This document shows, piece after piece, positions 9,932 through 20,694 of a DNA stretch of 64,000 nucleotides (its first letter is position 1; every line of letters starts with the position of its first letter). The stretch lies in contig CM028377.1 of assembly GCA_013146195.2 (NCBI GenBank), positions 67,305,501 to 67,369,500 of the forward strand, given 5' to 3'. The DNA is from Codonopsis lanceolata. Lineage: Eukaryota; Streptophyta; Magnoliopsida; Asterales; Campanulaceae. Made by a program: the position numbers and the translations under genes. The notes beneath the pieces were generated by a model. It made no database searches. It was not told where the DNA came from and saw only the letters and a list, made by a program, of their open reading frames with translations.

Positions 9932-11040
9932 TTACTTGACAAGTTCCGAGACCCATCCGAGATCAGGGCACTGAGTTGATGACTCAGCTCGCCCGAGTGA
10001 GTTTTCCTTGCTTAATTTCGCGTAGATTCTCGCCCGTAAATCCCTTCCAGACTCCACTCTTTCCATTACCGGTTCTTCCTGACAACCCCCCTGATCCCAT
10101 AAGTCGAATGCCCCGAGCCTGACCGGGTCGGCATACGGGTAGGCGTCGCAGGGAGACTCATGAATCCGGGTCGGAGAGTAGAAGGGCTCCGCGGTGAGCA
10201 AAACCCAGAGCCCATTTGGGAGCCCCAAGAAGGTGGGCTCATACTCAGTCTAGGCTTCCCAATCTGGAGACCGCGAATGGACGAAGTGAGTTCATTCACC
10301 GAGTTAGGACCCATTGAACCACAAGGCGACATTGGTGGCGATCCCGAAGGCGGAGAGCGCGGCGGAGAATATAGGGTAGACGTCGGAGACGACCCAAAAC
10401 AACCTTTACTAAAACCAAACGAGTCCATACCGAGTCGACTCGGAGACCCGTCATAGGACTCAGTAACTGAGCCATGATTACCCTGAGGTAGAACCCGGAG
10501 CTGGTCCGGAGTATGGGCAAAGAAACAAATACGGCGCCGGCATTGGGTCCCGTCCTTGCATGGCTGCGTACGATAGCGAGACGGGTGCAGCCAGCACTCA
10601 AAAACGCCATGGGCGAACTCACAACCATCACCCTTCTTACACACCCCCTTTCGAAACTCCGGGCACGGCGTCCCGGAATAGTGAACCTTACGCGGGTCCC
10701 GACGGCGAGCCTTCTCGCCGGGGTGAGCGTACGGACACTCGGTCCAGTCATGTGACCTACCACGCGCGCACTTCCTGACCTTGAACTCGAACATACGGAA
10801 ATGGTCACAGGAGAAGGCGTCGACGAGAGCGTCGTAGTCCTTGTCGTCAGTATTAGACGGGAGGTAACTATGGAGCGGGGAGAAGTCATCGAACGGAGCA
10901 TTGGCATTGCCGTTGGGACTGACGGAGTATGGTGAATGCATATTAGCAATTGGATCTTCCATGATCGAATCCCATGGAGGGACTTGAACGGTTGGATTAA
11001 ACTGGCTGGTTTCGCCGCCGCCACCGATTAACATCATCAT
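9932..11040 (-). CDS. TZF: Tandem CCCH zinc-finger (RR-TZF) protein, one frameshift near the C-terminus
   Basis: This is a plant RR-TZF protein of the AtTZF2/3 (AtC3H20/C3H49) type. The family acts in cytoplasmic RNA granules, binding and destabilising mRNAs in stress and hormone responses. Residues about 84-135 hold the arginine-rich region (FKVRKCARGRSHDWTECPYA, with an upstream CHCH-type motif). The two fingers follow as C-X7-C-X5-C-X3-H, 16 residues, C-X5-C-X4-C-X3-H, exactly the family spacing. The C-terminal third is Ser/Pro/Gly-rich. I start at the ATG at 11040, first of three in-frame ATGs; the triplet before it is GTG. The frame stops at 10066, but the family's C-terminal block (EEPVMERVESGRDLRA...) continues in another frame to 9932. 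One base missing in the GGGG run at 10111-10114 would explain this. It is intronless, as usual for the family, and would be about 370 aa. The frameshift may be an assembly indel or a true mutation. Confidence 0.9.
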
Positions 11041-11071
11041 CACAAATGTGGATATTGGATTTGGTTTTACT

Positions 11072-11097
11072 TTACTCTCTCTCTCTCTCTCTCTCTT
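11072..11097. repeat. (CT)n tract in the 5' leader of the zinc-finger gene
   Basis: An uninterrupted CT run starts about 30 bases upstream of the start codon; it is GA-rich on the coding strand. GA/CT tracts are common in plant 5' leaders and core promoters. Confidence 0.8.
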
Positions 11098-11572
11098 GTT
11101 TTTTTCCGGAACGTGGTATTTGGTAATGGTATTGCGGAGAGGTTGAGACTTTAGGGGAATGCTGGCTGAAATATAAACGTCTTTTTTAACCGTGGTTGGA
11201 GGGTAGTTAGGTTAAGGGTTTAGGGGAAAGGGTGTTAGAGCTAAGGTAACGGGCTGTGATAGGAATAGCTCACAGCTAAATTCTCGCTTCGATTTTAGTT
11301 TCGTTGGGTCCTACCATGAGTACTGGTTTTGTGGTTTAGTCTTTGTGAATCCTTCGAGGTCTGGTCGGTAGGTAAGGGTGTACTGTATCACAAAGCCCGT
11401 AATTATTTTCTTTTTTTTTTTTTTTTCTAAAATTTTCTGTATAAAATTGTAGATCACCAAAATTTGTCCCGAAGAACCTTACCGCCTTGTGGTCAGTCTT
11501 GACCCAAAAATCATTCTGAGATTTTCCTTTTGCATGGAATTGGATATCCGATTCCGAACTTATATCGGGTAA
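11098..11572. promoter_or_regulatory. Presumed promoter region of the zinc-finger gene
   Basis: This is gene-free sequence upstream of the minus-strand gene, ending at a Tourist-like MITE at 11573, so any native promoter in contact with the gene is short or includes the MITE. No decisive TATA box was picked. A translated patch at 11336-11584 (minus; ...FWVKTDHKAVRFFGTNFG...) looks like coding debris but I do not recognise it. Confidence 0.3.
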
Positions 11573-12108
11573 GTGCATGTACAATGGTTTTGTTAAATTA
11601 AATTAAAAGTTAAATATAATTTATTAAAATTAAATAAATATTTAATTAGATATTTATTTGATTTAAAATTAAAAAAATTTCTCAATAGTGACATAAAATC
11701 TAACACATTTACATATTCATCATTTTTATCTCCATTCATAATGACTATTGACTAAAAACTTGAAAAAATCATAAAAAAAATTCTGATATCTAAATGAAAC
11801 AAACCAAGTCTCTATTCATATGTAAAAATATATACTTTAATTTAGGAAAAAAAATAATTAAAAAATTAAATTTTTTTTTGGCTAAAAATTGGTCAAGAAA
11901 GGTAATTGAAGAAAATAAAATGTTATCCACTCAAATGATGACACTTGGAAAGAGAACCTAGGATTTGAGGATTTTGAGGTTTAAGAGATGATTTTTTTTT
12001 TTTTTTTGTTAAAATCATTGGTTGATTTGAGGATAATTTTTTTTAATTCTTCATTGGATTGGAAGATTTGGGTTAGATTTGGGGGAAATACCCTCATTGA
12101 ACATACTC
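11573..12108. mobile_element. Tourist-like (PIF/Harbinger) MITE (536 bp)
   Basis: Terminal repeats GTGCATGTACAATG and CATTGAACATACTC match at 11 of 14 positions when one is reversed. TAA flanks both ends (11570-11572, 12109-12111), the TWA duplication of Harbinger elements. The interior is A/T-rich and non-coding. Confidence 0.6.
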
Positions 12109-12111
12109 TAA

Positions 12112-12954
12112 GATATGTGTAAAAACATATCAAAATAATACTGAGAAAACTTTAGTAGAATACAGAGTTGGTCCCACAAAACATTCGGCGTGAGAGTAAG
12201 TTACAAGTGTTTGATATAAAAACAAATTGACAGAGTTTTGGTGTTACTTTTTAAGTTTGTGTAAGATGTATTTATAATCCCCAAGAGAGATAATTTCTGA
12301 GTGGTTGACATCATGGGCTGATTTGTAAGCATTGGTTATCTTCGAATTGATTGAGGGCGAAACTGTCAGGATCGTAGCTTGATTTTTGGGCACGTCTGGC
12401 TATAGGGAAGAGGACACATGTTATGTATCCAAGCCCAAGGAGAAGTTGTTTGGTAACTGTTTTTCACTTATCGATGAGGTTTTAGCCCTGCCCGGCCAGG
12501 TTCTACTTGTTGGTCCGATGATTCTCCCTAGCCGTGCCTCTCTGCTTGCAACTTTAGTGCTATGTTTAGACATAGTATTGTGCTCGGTCTTGTACTTGCG
12601 AAACCTTGTAGACAATGGTTCTCAATCATAACTTTTCCTCACAGTGCAGTATGGGATTTCGGGCATGGCTTCTGGTCAGGTCTTGGTCATGAGTGACAAT
12701 TGTCAATTGAGATTAATTGTGTTCGATGAGTGCCCATGTCAGGCATGTGTTTCGCTCGTATGTCAAAATGTGGTCAGGCGTGTTCTTTGCTCATGGTCGG
12801 ATTTTGGGCTAGGTACATCAAATAGTAATATTAGAAGGAACCATCGACTTCGTTAATTAAATGAATATCCAAGAGTAGAAAAGTAATTTACATATGAAAT
12901 AAGATATTTTTACATCCTTTTTTAGATTTCAACACCCGTACAATTTATTTTAAT
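12112..12954. other. Gene-free stretch, possibly decayed LTR or leader
   Basis: Composition rises in G/C at 12300-12840. Open frames at 12386-12631 and 12644-12856 have no recognisable domain. The style resembles a decayed retrotransposon LTR, but no ends were found. Confidence 0.3.
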
Positions 12955-14130
12955 TGTTAGGAATATGTCTGTGCAAATATCTGTTAGACATGTTTGTATA
13001 TTCCATGACAGTGATTTGTTTGTTCCCATTACACATCATATTCCAAGAGTGGCTAAAAGGATTGTGTATCAGTTAGTGTGACTACTCGCTGGAACATTGC
13101 ATAGATCCTAGGCTAGGTTGTCTTTGTATATATACCAAGTTTATGTCCTACCAACTATTGGCATACACTTAAACAAATTAGCTTGACAAGTGCCAACTCC
13201 AGCAGAAATCACTCAAGCATATATCACAGAAGCAAATATCCCAATATATGTTGTCCTTCTCACATATCTACTGCTTTAGTGATACTGAGTTCAAAGAAGA
13301 GAACGAGCTGATATCCACGCATTCAAGTTTACGAAGATTTGCGAAAGACTCATAGTTGATCTTCTTGACAGCTAAGAGATTCGTATAGATGTCGGAACTT
13401 CATTTCTATCTATTTGATATTTCATATCCTATGATTGGTCTTGGGCTTCAAGAAACATTTCAACAAAGACCAACTACAGTGCGTTTATCATAACTCAATC
13501 CTAAATATCATGTCACATCAATCAGCCTGACCTTCTGACATAATTAAGATAAGATCTTCATAAACACTTTTACCCAATAGTTCATACAATGCATCTTGGT
13601 GCATTGAAAACCGAACATTCTAACGGTTAGAAGTATATCCAAAATTTCAACGATTCTATGTTTTCTCATCTTATAAAAAAAAAGCCTTGCATCCCTCTTA
13701 TGTGGTGTGTGTGCAAGTGGTGCAAGTGCGAACAAACATGATAGTTTCTCCTTTCAAGCATAACCTGAAGAACATCAAACAGAGTAAGTTAGAGAGAGAG
13801 AGAGAGAGAGAAATTCACAAAACAGTGCTTAGTCAAGAACTCTCTTCTTGATTTGAGTTATTTCTTCCTTCGAAAGAACTCAGTCTCTTCTGCTTATAGA
13901 CTTCATTTCTACATCTAGAGATTAAGCATTCCAACGTGAAGTTGAAAACAAACCACTTAAAGATGTCCAAGAAAGATCACAAGCTAATAATCTACATTGC
14001 ATTCATAGCAGCAGACTTGTACTCCGTGCAATTGAAGGTTGTACAATAATGAGTCGTAACAGTGGGTCGAGTACTAGTCACTCAGTTGTTCAATTACTTT
14101 CTAATCGAACAACTCATAATATCTTCTTCT
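12955..14130 (+). mobile_element. Possible solo LTR or LTR fragment (Copia-like start)
   Basis: It starts TGTTAGGAATATGTCTG, reminiscent of the Copia-C LTR start (TGTTGGGAATATTAATC at 58297), and has a long LTR-like body. It contains a (GA)n tract at 13791-13811. I could not place a CA end or a matching duplication, so the right limit is approximate. Confidence 0.3.
13791..13811. repeat. (AG)n microsatellite
   Basis: About ten uninterrupted AG units. Confidence 0.9.
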
Positions 14131-14982
14131 CACATGGCTCTCACATTCTCACTCACATCTCCTACTCCCTAGGGTATTTGGGATGGTAAGTGTGAGAGTT
14201 TTAGTATATGTCTTCCCTTTCCTCTTGTTTGCTTTCCATGAAAGCCCGCATGGTAGCTATGTTAGAGAGTCTAGGTTTATGTACTAAGCATATTCATCAT
14301 TTGATGAACTTCTGTTGAAATCTAATATAAAATATGAATTTTTCTACATTCACTCTTTACTTATCTTACCTACTCTTTTATGTCTTATTTCTATATGCTA
14401 TCTACTCATAAAATGGCTGTATGCATCTGATGAAGAATTAGGTCTCCTATTGTTATGTAATTAAACCATTATATTTACAGACACTTTAAATCTTCAATGG
14501 TATATATATTTGATGTATGTATTTCCGCTACCATATCTCTTTTCTTCAACAAATATTATAACTATGATTTTCAACAGATCTTTAAATATGCTGTAGCATA
14601 TTTGGTGTATAAGATGCAACATAATTGCAATGCAAGAAAATCGATCTTAACTGAGAAGCATTTTATCTTTATTCTTAATGATTATACACAAGAATGATTC
14701 ATTTTTTAATGATAGTAATATAGGGTATTCAGCCCCCCTTCCCCTTCTAAATTAGGACTCTTTGGGTGGAATGGGGAAGTACTACATAATTATGTAAAAG
14801 TTGTTAAACAAACGTAAACAAATTTACTATGGGTGGAATAATTGAATTTCAACGAAAAACTGATTCTTTAATCACAAATTCACAATGGAAAGGATCAAAA
14901 ACTTATATCTATGTAAATTTTAATTAATTAATTGATCTTACTTGGCATTTTATGTAGTCAAGAAGAAATTTGATGAGAATTA
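14131..14982. other. Gene-free stretch
   Basis: A/T-rich. The frame at 14497-14697 is not like any family I know. Nothing else is supported. Confidence 0.5.
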
Positions 14983-15156
14983 CTCCTTTCGTTTCAGACA
15001 AAGAGTCCTCGTTTAAAAATCAATTTTTCAAAGAAATTTATATTTTTAGTAGATCATAAGTAATAAAATAATATTTTTATGTCTTTATTTTAAAAATATG
15101 CTCTTTAAATAAAATATTTAAAATAAAATAATAGACTTTTTACCTAACAGAGAGAG
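14983..15156. mobile_element. Stowaway-like MITE (174 bp)
   Basis: Ends CTCCTTTCGTTTCAGAC and TACCTAACAGAGAGAG are degenerate inverted copies of the CTCCCTCCGT-type terminus. TA flanks both sides (14981-14982, 15157-15158). The interior is A/T-rich and non-coding. Confidence 0.7.
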
Positions 15157-15158
15157 TA

Positions 15159-16474
15159 GTATTTAGTTTTGCATACATTGATTGAATTAACAAATGTTGT
15201 GCAAAGCTAAAGTGAGGTTAGATAATGCTATTTTTTCGCTCAATTGTCACGATTTGTTTTCTTGCATATAGAATAATATCGATGAAAAGTTAAAAGTAAT
15301 AATAGCATATTATCTAGATGTATATTGGATCACTTGGTGCTTATTTAGCCAAGGGTTTAGATCTAATTATTAGATGTGATCCAATTTGATTAGTTTACGC
15401 AATTAAAATATAGAAACTATATCTACCCATTGATATCTTATCTCCAATTAAAATATAGACACTACTCCTATAAAACTAGCTATTGAAATCTGACACTAAT
15501 TAATCCAGTTGTTCCTTTTAAGCAATATATAATCTTGTATCAAGATATTTGGGTTTGATACTAATCCTCGTTCCGATATCGAGTCTGTTGTTGGCCCTAG
15601 GTGTAACAATCTGAGCCTGAGAGGCCGAGAGCCCAGTCAATCCGTGACGGTAGCTCACACACTAGCCCATAAATGAGTCATTAAGTTCATCACAACCCGA
15701 TTCAAATGTCCTTGAATAATATTGATGCCCAATAGTAAAGTTTGATCACCTTATAAATCAAACACAATTCTCATACCTATCCGATGTGGGATGAGGGTAT
15801 TACACTAGGAATATACCTATGAGAGTTGAGCATTGTTATCAGGCTTATTTGGTAGTCGGGTAGGGATAAGTAGTATTATGGAATAATTGTGGGCCGGTAA
15901 TCTTTTACGAAATTATAAGCTGCTCAAGTACCTATTTTTTTCAACCGCATAAGTCTATTTCCGTTATTTTATTCCTTAAATATTCCTCTTCCTCTCTTGT
16001 CCTTTCTTCTCCAAAATCCACACCATTCCGGATCTCATTTTCTCTTTGAAGCTCTTTCTTTCTAAAATCATATATGTCCATCTGTTTATTGGGAAGAGGA
16101 TTGAGCTAAACATTTGTTTCTATCTATGTTTAATTTTGTAATCCAAGTGCTTATTTCATTCCACGTTTTTTCATTTCATATGGAGCAGACCCAGAACATT
16201 TGTGTTCTATCTCCGTTGTAATTTTTATAATCAAAGTGTTCGGTTTGTGCTAGAATCACAAGGAATGAAATGGAATCGCAGGTGGGTAGAAGCCGAAAAA
16301 ATCACTTGCAGACAAATCCAATTTGGGCATCGTTTTTTATGATGTGGGCATCGTCGCCTATGATGTGGGTGTCGTTGCCTATGATGTGTATGTCCAATTT
16401 TAACTCGGTGTTTTTAATTAGACATCATATCTTACAATTAGGTAACAAATTTTTCTATTCTGCCTCGATTTAAA
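15159..16474. other. Gene-free stretch
   Basis: No gene supported. The phrase CCGATGTGGGATGAGGG at about 15782 is a common plant repeat or promoter-associated word. At 16315-16395 a short run of (T/C)ATGATGTGGG(C/T)(A/G)TCGT units precedes the minisatellite. Confidence 0.4.
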
Positions 16475-16920
16475 AATTCATGCGTTTAATGATTTAAAAA
16501 TTAGGCATCGGTTCTTCCAATCATGTCTTGATGTTACTTAATTAGACATCGTTCCTTACGATCATGTCTCGGTTTTAGTTTATTAATCATCGTTATTTGC
16601 AATTATGTCTTGGTGTTACTTATTTAAATATCATTCCTTCAAATCATGCATCGATATATAAATAATTATGCATCAATGCTTCCAATCATGTCTTGTTCTT
16701 ACTAATTAGGTGTCGTTTCTTTAATATGGTGACATATTTCAATATATTTTTCTAATCATACATAGGCATTGTTCCTTCAAATCTTGTCTTAGTGGTACTT
16801 AATTAGACATTGTTCCATCAAATAATGCCATCGATATAAAAATAATTAGGCATCTTTTTTTAAAATCATGTATCGTGTTAGTTAATTAGACCTCATTTCT
16901 TAAAATCATACCCGAAATTG
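16475..16920. repeat. Diverged minisatellite, unit about 42 bp
   Basis: Units follow the pattern AATTAGACATCGTTCCTTnC-AATCATGTCTtGgTgTTACTT, about ten decayed copies. The array runs towards the assembly gap at 17044, so it may be collapsed there. Confidence 0.65.
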
Positions 16921-17043
16921 ATGAACGACGCTTTTTTTTTTTCCTTGTGACGCAAAAATTTTGAGCGAGATCAATTTTTTCTTTGCTACCCCCAAATTTT
17001 TGGCATGTGGCTTTTGTTTAGCGACGCCTAAAATTTTTGATCC

Positions 17044-17143
17044 NNNNNNNNNNNNNNNNNNNNNNNNNNNNNNNNNNNNNNNNNNNNNNNNNNNNNNNNN
17101 NNNNNNNNNNNNNNNNNNNNNNNNNNNNNNNNNNNNNNNNNNN
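17044..17143. other. Assembly gap (100 N)
   Basis: Exactly 100 N, the usual placeholder for a gap of unknown size. Open frames reading through it are meaningless. Confidence 0.98.
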
Positions 17144-17927
17144 AACCACCCTTAGGGTGGGAGAGATGACAGGGCACTCAGGTAAAGAGCTGAGGTTCTT
17201 GGTTCCAAATTCAATCCCCATACCAAGGGGTCACATTTACCATCAAAAAATATATAGAATTTCACTGGCTTAGCCTATCACAATGAACACTCAACAGTAC
17301 AATACACGCAACAGTGGCCAGAGCTGAAGAAATTTGCTGGTGTTGATACAAGGAAAAGCCTATTTCTGGGATGTGACATGTACAAGGATGCTTAATTTAG
17401 AAAAATGACCAATCTGTCATAATTTCTTGAAGCATTAGGTGTCAGTCAAAGCAACCAATGGAATCATCATGGACCAAAAACATTAAGCCAGGTAAATATA
17501 GCAACAAGATTTTATTATGTTCTTCTTCTGAGTTAAAATGATGCAGATATTACAATAAACAAGTATCATATGGTCCTACCTATGCATGTTTGGATAAAAA
17601 TCCTTTTCTGCATCATCCAAGGGCAAGAAACTAAAAACCCTGCAACTGCCTAAGAAAAATACTGGTTGGGGATGAGAAAACATAATAATGACAATACTGA
17701 TACGGGAAACACTACTCTTTCACACATTAAATGCTCGCCAAGCCCCAAATCACCCAAATGGAAACTAAAACAATACAATCAAATGAGTTGATATCAACAT
17801 ATTCTCTGTATGGGAAACACTTGAATGTAAGCCAATTTTCATATGTAAGATTGTAAGCTCAAATCACTGGCAGATAATCAAATCAAGCCATTGACCACTG
17901 AAAAAAGGAAAGCAGTAAAAAACTCAC

Positions 17928-18692
17928 CTGCATCACTGGACTCATGTCCTTCCCATTTCTTAGAGCTCCAAGCTTCTCGTTATCTAACTGGAAAACAATC
18001 AAGCCAACAGTGGAAACAATAATTAGCTTGCTATATAAAAATATGTTCTTACTACTCCCTCCTCCCCAAGTTAGTGTCCTTTTTTTTCTATAGATTTACC
18101 AAATTCACATTGGCCAATTATCAAGCCATTCAGGTATATATGCAAGTAAAACTGCCTAAAAGTCAACCTAGTTGCGGTAAAAAAGACCGAAAACGAACAC
18201 TCATTTTGAGATATGGGAGAGTTTGGAAGTCAGATAAAGCGTACCAAAAGCAAAGCAGCTTGAGGGAGGAATTTGTAAATGTGATCGCCAATGTTCTTTG
18301 CAACACTACCAAGCTCCAAGTCATCGAATCTCTCATTAGCATGAAAGTAGCCAACAATACACAATCCCTCGGAACCGTAATAATCCTCTATCTGTGACAA
18401 AATTAGAATCAAACCAAATAATTGAAATCCTAAGATCGGGGCTTGATGGTGTAGAGAAAGTTGAATTGGGGAAAGGGGGAGGGAAGCAGACCATAATTAG
18501 GGCGATCTCAAGGGGAGGGAGGAGGCCGATCTGAGAGTGGAAGAGAGGGACAGAGTCGGTTATTTGGACGACGTTTCCGGAGACGCGGCCGAGGAGGATG
18601 CCGTTGACGGCGGAGGTCTTGTGCTTTAGGGCATGGAGGACGAGCTTGATGTAGGCGTCTTGGCCGATCTCGTATTTTATTTCGCTGCCCAT
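17928..18692 (-). CDS. EMC8/9: ER membrane protein complex subunit 8/9 (EMC8/9), first three exons only
   Basis: This is a UPF0172/EMC8-9 family protein: an inactive MPN-fold subunit on the cytosolic side of the ER membrane complex, which inserts and helps fold membrane proteins. Exon 1 is 18692-18492 (67 codons, MGSEIKYEIG... to ...LEIALIM, donor GTCTGC). Exon 2 is 18391-18245 (49 codons, IEDYYGSEGLCIVGYFHANE... to ...ALLL, acceptor CACAG, donor GTACGC). Exon 3 is 17987-17928 (20 codons, LDNEKLGALR... to ...SPVMQ, donor GTGAGT). All junctions are phase 0. I start at 18692 because family homology begins there; an upstream ATG at 18827 adds a non-homologous leader. The 136 residues seen are about two thirds of the family's ~200; the C-terminal part is not found between 17144 and 17927 and may be in the gap at 17044-17143. 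Intron 2 carries a MITE. Confidence 0.85.
18055..18221. mobile_element. Stowaway-like MITE in intron 2 of EMC8/9
   Basis: It starts CTCCCTCCTCCCCAAGTTAG after TA and ends GAGATATGGGAGAG, an inverted decayed copy; the right flank is TT instead of TA. It is 167 bp and non-coding. Confidence 0.6.
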
Positions 18693-19500
18693 GACTGAGT
18701 GAATGATCGGAGTGAGTTTAGACGACACAATCGAGTATCCGGCGGTTCGATTCAACTGAGAGGGAGAGGGATGGGATGAGGGTGTTCTGAAGCCTACACA
18801 AAAGATTGCATGGAATGGAAGCTTCAAATGGTCCGTCTATGCTATACCTATACGGCGCCGTTGCAGCAGCCGTCTATTTGATCGAACTCCTCCATGACGT
18901 AAGAAGATTCTTTCGGGATGCTTTTAACTGTAGTTAACTTGGGTTTCGCCCTTTGAAAAGGGGCTAAAATAGTTCGGTTTGGTTTTGGTGAACCGAACAA
19001 TTCTTATTAATTCTAAAAATTTCAAATCGAATCAAATTAAATATATTTTGGAATCACACTGAATTGAATCATTCGGTTTGATTTGGTTTCGTAGTTAATA
19101 TAAAAAAATTTAGTTAATTTAACTAATATTTTAAAAAATAATAAAAATAATGTTTTAATTTAGAATTAACATCAAAATTAGAAAATAATCTACTAAAAAT
19201 AAATTATCATAAAGAAACAATATAAATTCTAAAAAATAAAAATTTGGATAAGACGGTCTTACGTAAGACGATCTTATAAAAGACTTACTCATTTCAAAAT
19301 AAACACAAACAATAGAAGAAATAATATCCATACAATAATATCCATATAAGACGATCTATATATATATATTGATCACGCAAAATATATGGTGGCCTTGTCG
19401 TTTTGTTCACGTAAGAAGCAAAGATGGTTGGTTACGTTGGATTTCTGAATTGTAACTGGATAAGACAAACAACGGGATTATGAGTCGGGAGTGCCCGATA
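18693..19500. promoter_or_regulatory. Upstream region of EMC8/9 with decayed repeats
   Basis: The likely promoter and 5' leader lie within about 18693-18900; a TGACGTAAG word is at 18895. Beyond it is a CGGTTTGGTTTTGG cluster (18965-19090) of the same repeat type as 6671 and 9062. A run TAAGACGGTCTTACGTAAGA at 19251 matches a repeat family common in some eudicots. Confidence 0.35.
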
Positions 19501-20514
19501 GAACCCTCCAACGTGAAAGTAAGATTTTCAGTAGGGTGTATAATAAATGTGTAATAATTATGACCGTTTTTCTTTTGGATCCAGATAAATGAATATAATA
19601 ATCAAGCTATGATATCTGAAAAAAGGTTTACCTTTCAAAAGTGTGGAATGTCTCCTATTTATACCTGATTGGCCTTGTGAGGTGGCGGCCTTTGATAGGA
19701 GAGCATGTTACGACTGGTAATAAATGGACTGCAACACTGTTAGGGATGATTGGACTGGGCGCTGTCAAGGAGTTGGTGATTGCGTGTGTCATCTCCTTCG
19801 GGTCTTGGGAAACTTCCTGTCAGGGCCAATGATCATTAATTGTTTTGCTGAGGCCGAGTGGATTGAGGGCAGTGGATCTCATTCGATTCTCACCTCAGCT
19901 TAGTCGTTCTTCGAAGAGTGTTTTTGCTGAGCTTGCATTGACTCGACTGCCTCGCTGGCCCCTGCTAATGGTCTTTATCATGAGTGGGTCCCGTAGTGGG
20001 GCCGATGAGGATTTTCGAGGTTTCGTCCTTTTAGTGGCCCCCCACTTCTTGGCCGCATCTACCGACTTAAGGCCGCGAGGTATTTTCCTCGAATTCCTGG
20101 TGACGAGGTGACTATGCCGAGGTTGAGTCTCATGTCTTCTCGGTGTTGATTCGGGGGTTTGGCAGAAGATAACATGACGTTTTCGGATAACCGTCTAGTC
20201 ACGACTGTTTGTCTTTTCAATGTCTGACTCAGCATTAAATGTTTTTTGGGCAGCTTTTTGAATTTTGAAAAGCTTTTATTGCCGCTCTTTTTCCCAGGGC
20301 AAAAATATCTAGGAAAAAACGGTGTCGTTCAGTTAGGTGTTTTAAAAAAAACACGCGGGTTGACCCAATGGGAATGGGTGCTCTGCTAGTCTACAACGTC
20401 GTTTTAAGTAGGGGTATTTTTTTTTCTTTTCACTTTTCACTTTTCACCTTCTTACCACTTTTTCCAGCTCATCTCTTCTGTTCAACCCAGACGAATTCCG
20501 ACGACTCTTTCCGG
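19501..20514. other. Gene-free stretch, LTR-like
   Basis: It has LTR-style composition with words such as GAGGCCGAG and a TATTTATACC box at about 19656. Frames at 19641-19832 and 19845-20111 have no recognisable domain. No ends were found. Confidence 0.3.
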
Positions 20515-20658
20515 CTATCCCTCCTGTGCTTCCTCTTGCTTGTACCGTAGGTTTGCCTTTTTCTTTCTTCTCTGTTCTTCCTGTTTTTCTGGTGGTTTTC
20601 TTTGTCATCCATTTTTTTTTTCTTTTGGAGCTACTTGTTTTGTTTGGGGGTTTACTCC
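20515..20658 (+). repeat. 144-bp direct repeat, copy 1 (resembles the empty CACTA site)
   Basis: This aligns with 22252-22393 over its length with small indels (CTTCCTCTTGCTTG... to ...ACTCC). Copy 2 stops exactly at the CACTA-2 terminus, while copy 1 continues through ACTCCCATTTTTG, so it shows what the uninterrupted target looked like. Confidence 0.75.
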
Positions 20659-20694
20659 CATTTTTGATTTTTCGTCGTCTTTCTGGTTTTTTCA

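Noticed and set aside
10160..10778. Plus-strand frames (10160-10456, 10513-10755, 10560-10778)
   Set aside because: Antisense readings of the TZF gene without family resemblance.
10296..11024. A 242-codon minus-strand open frame over the zinc-finger gene
   Set aside because: It is an out-of-frame reading of the TZF coding sequence, with no domain and composition explained by the real frame.
12386..12856. Two short plus-strand frames with hydrophobic stretches
   Set aside because: No domain, no splice context, located in LTR-like DNA.
16961..17273. Frames running through the N block
   Set aside because: They cross unknown sequence and have no meaning.
18693..18827. Upstream ATG for EMC8/9 at 18827
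   Set aside because: The added 45 residues do not match the family; the ATG at 18692 matches the conserved N-terminus.
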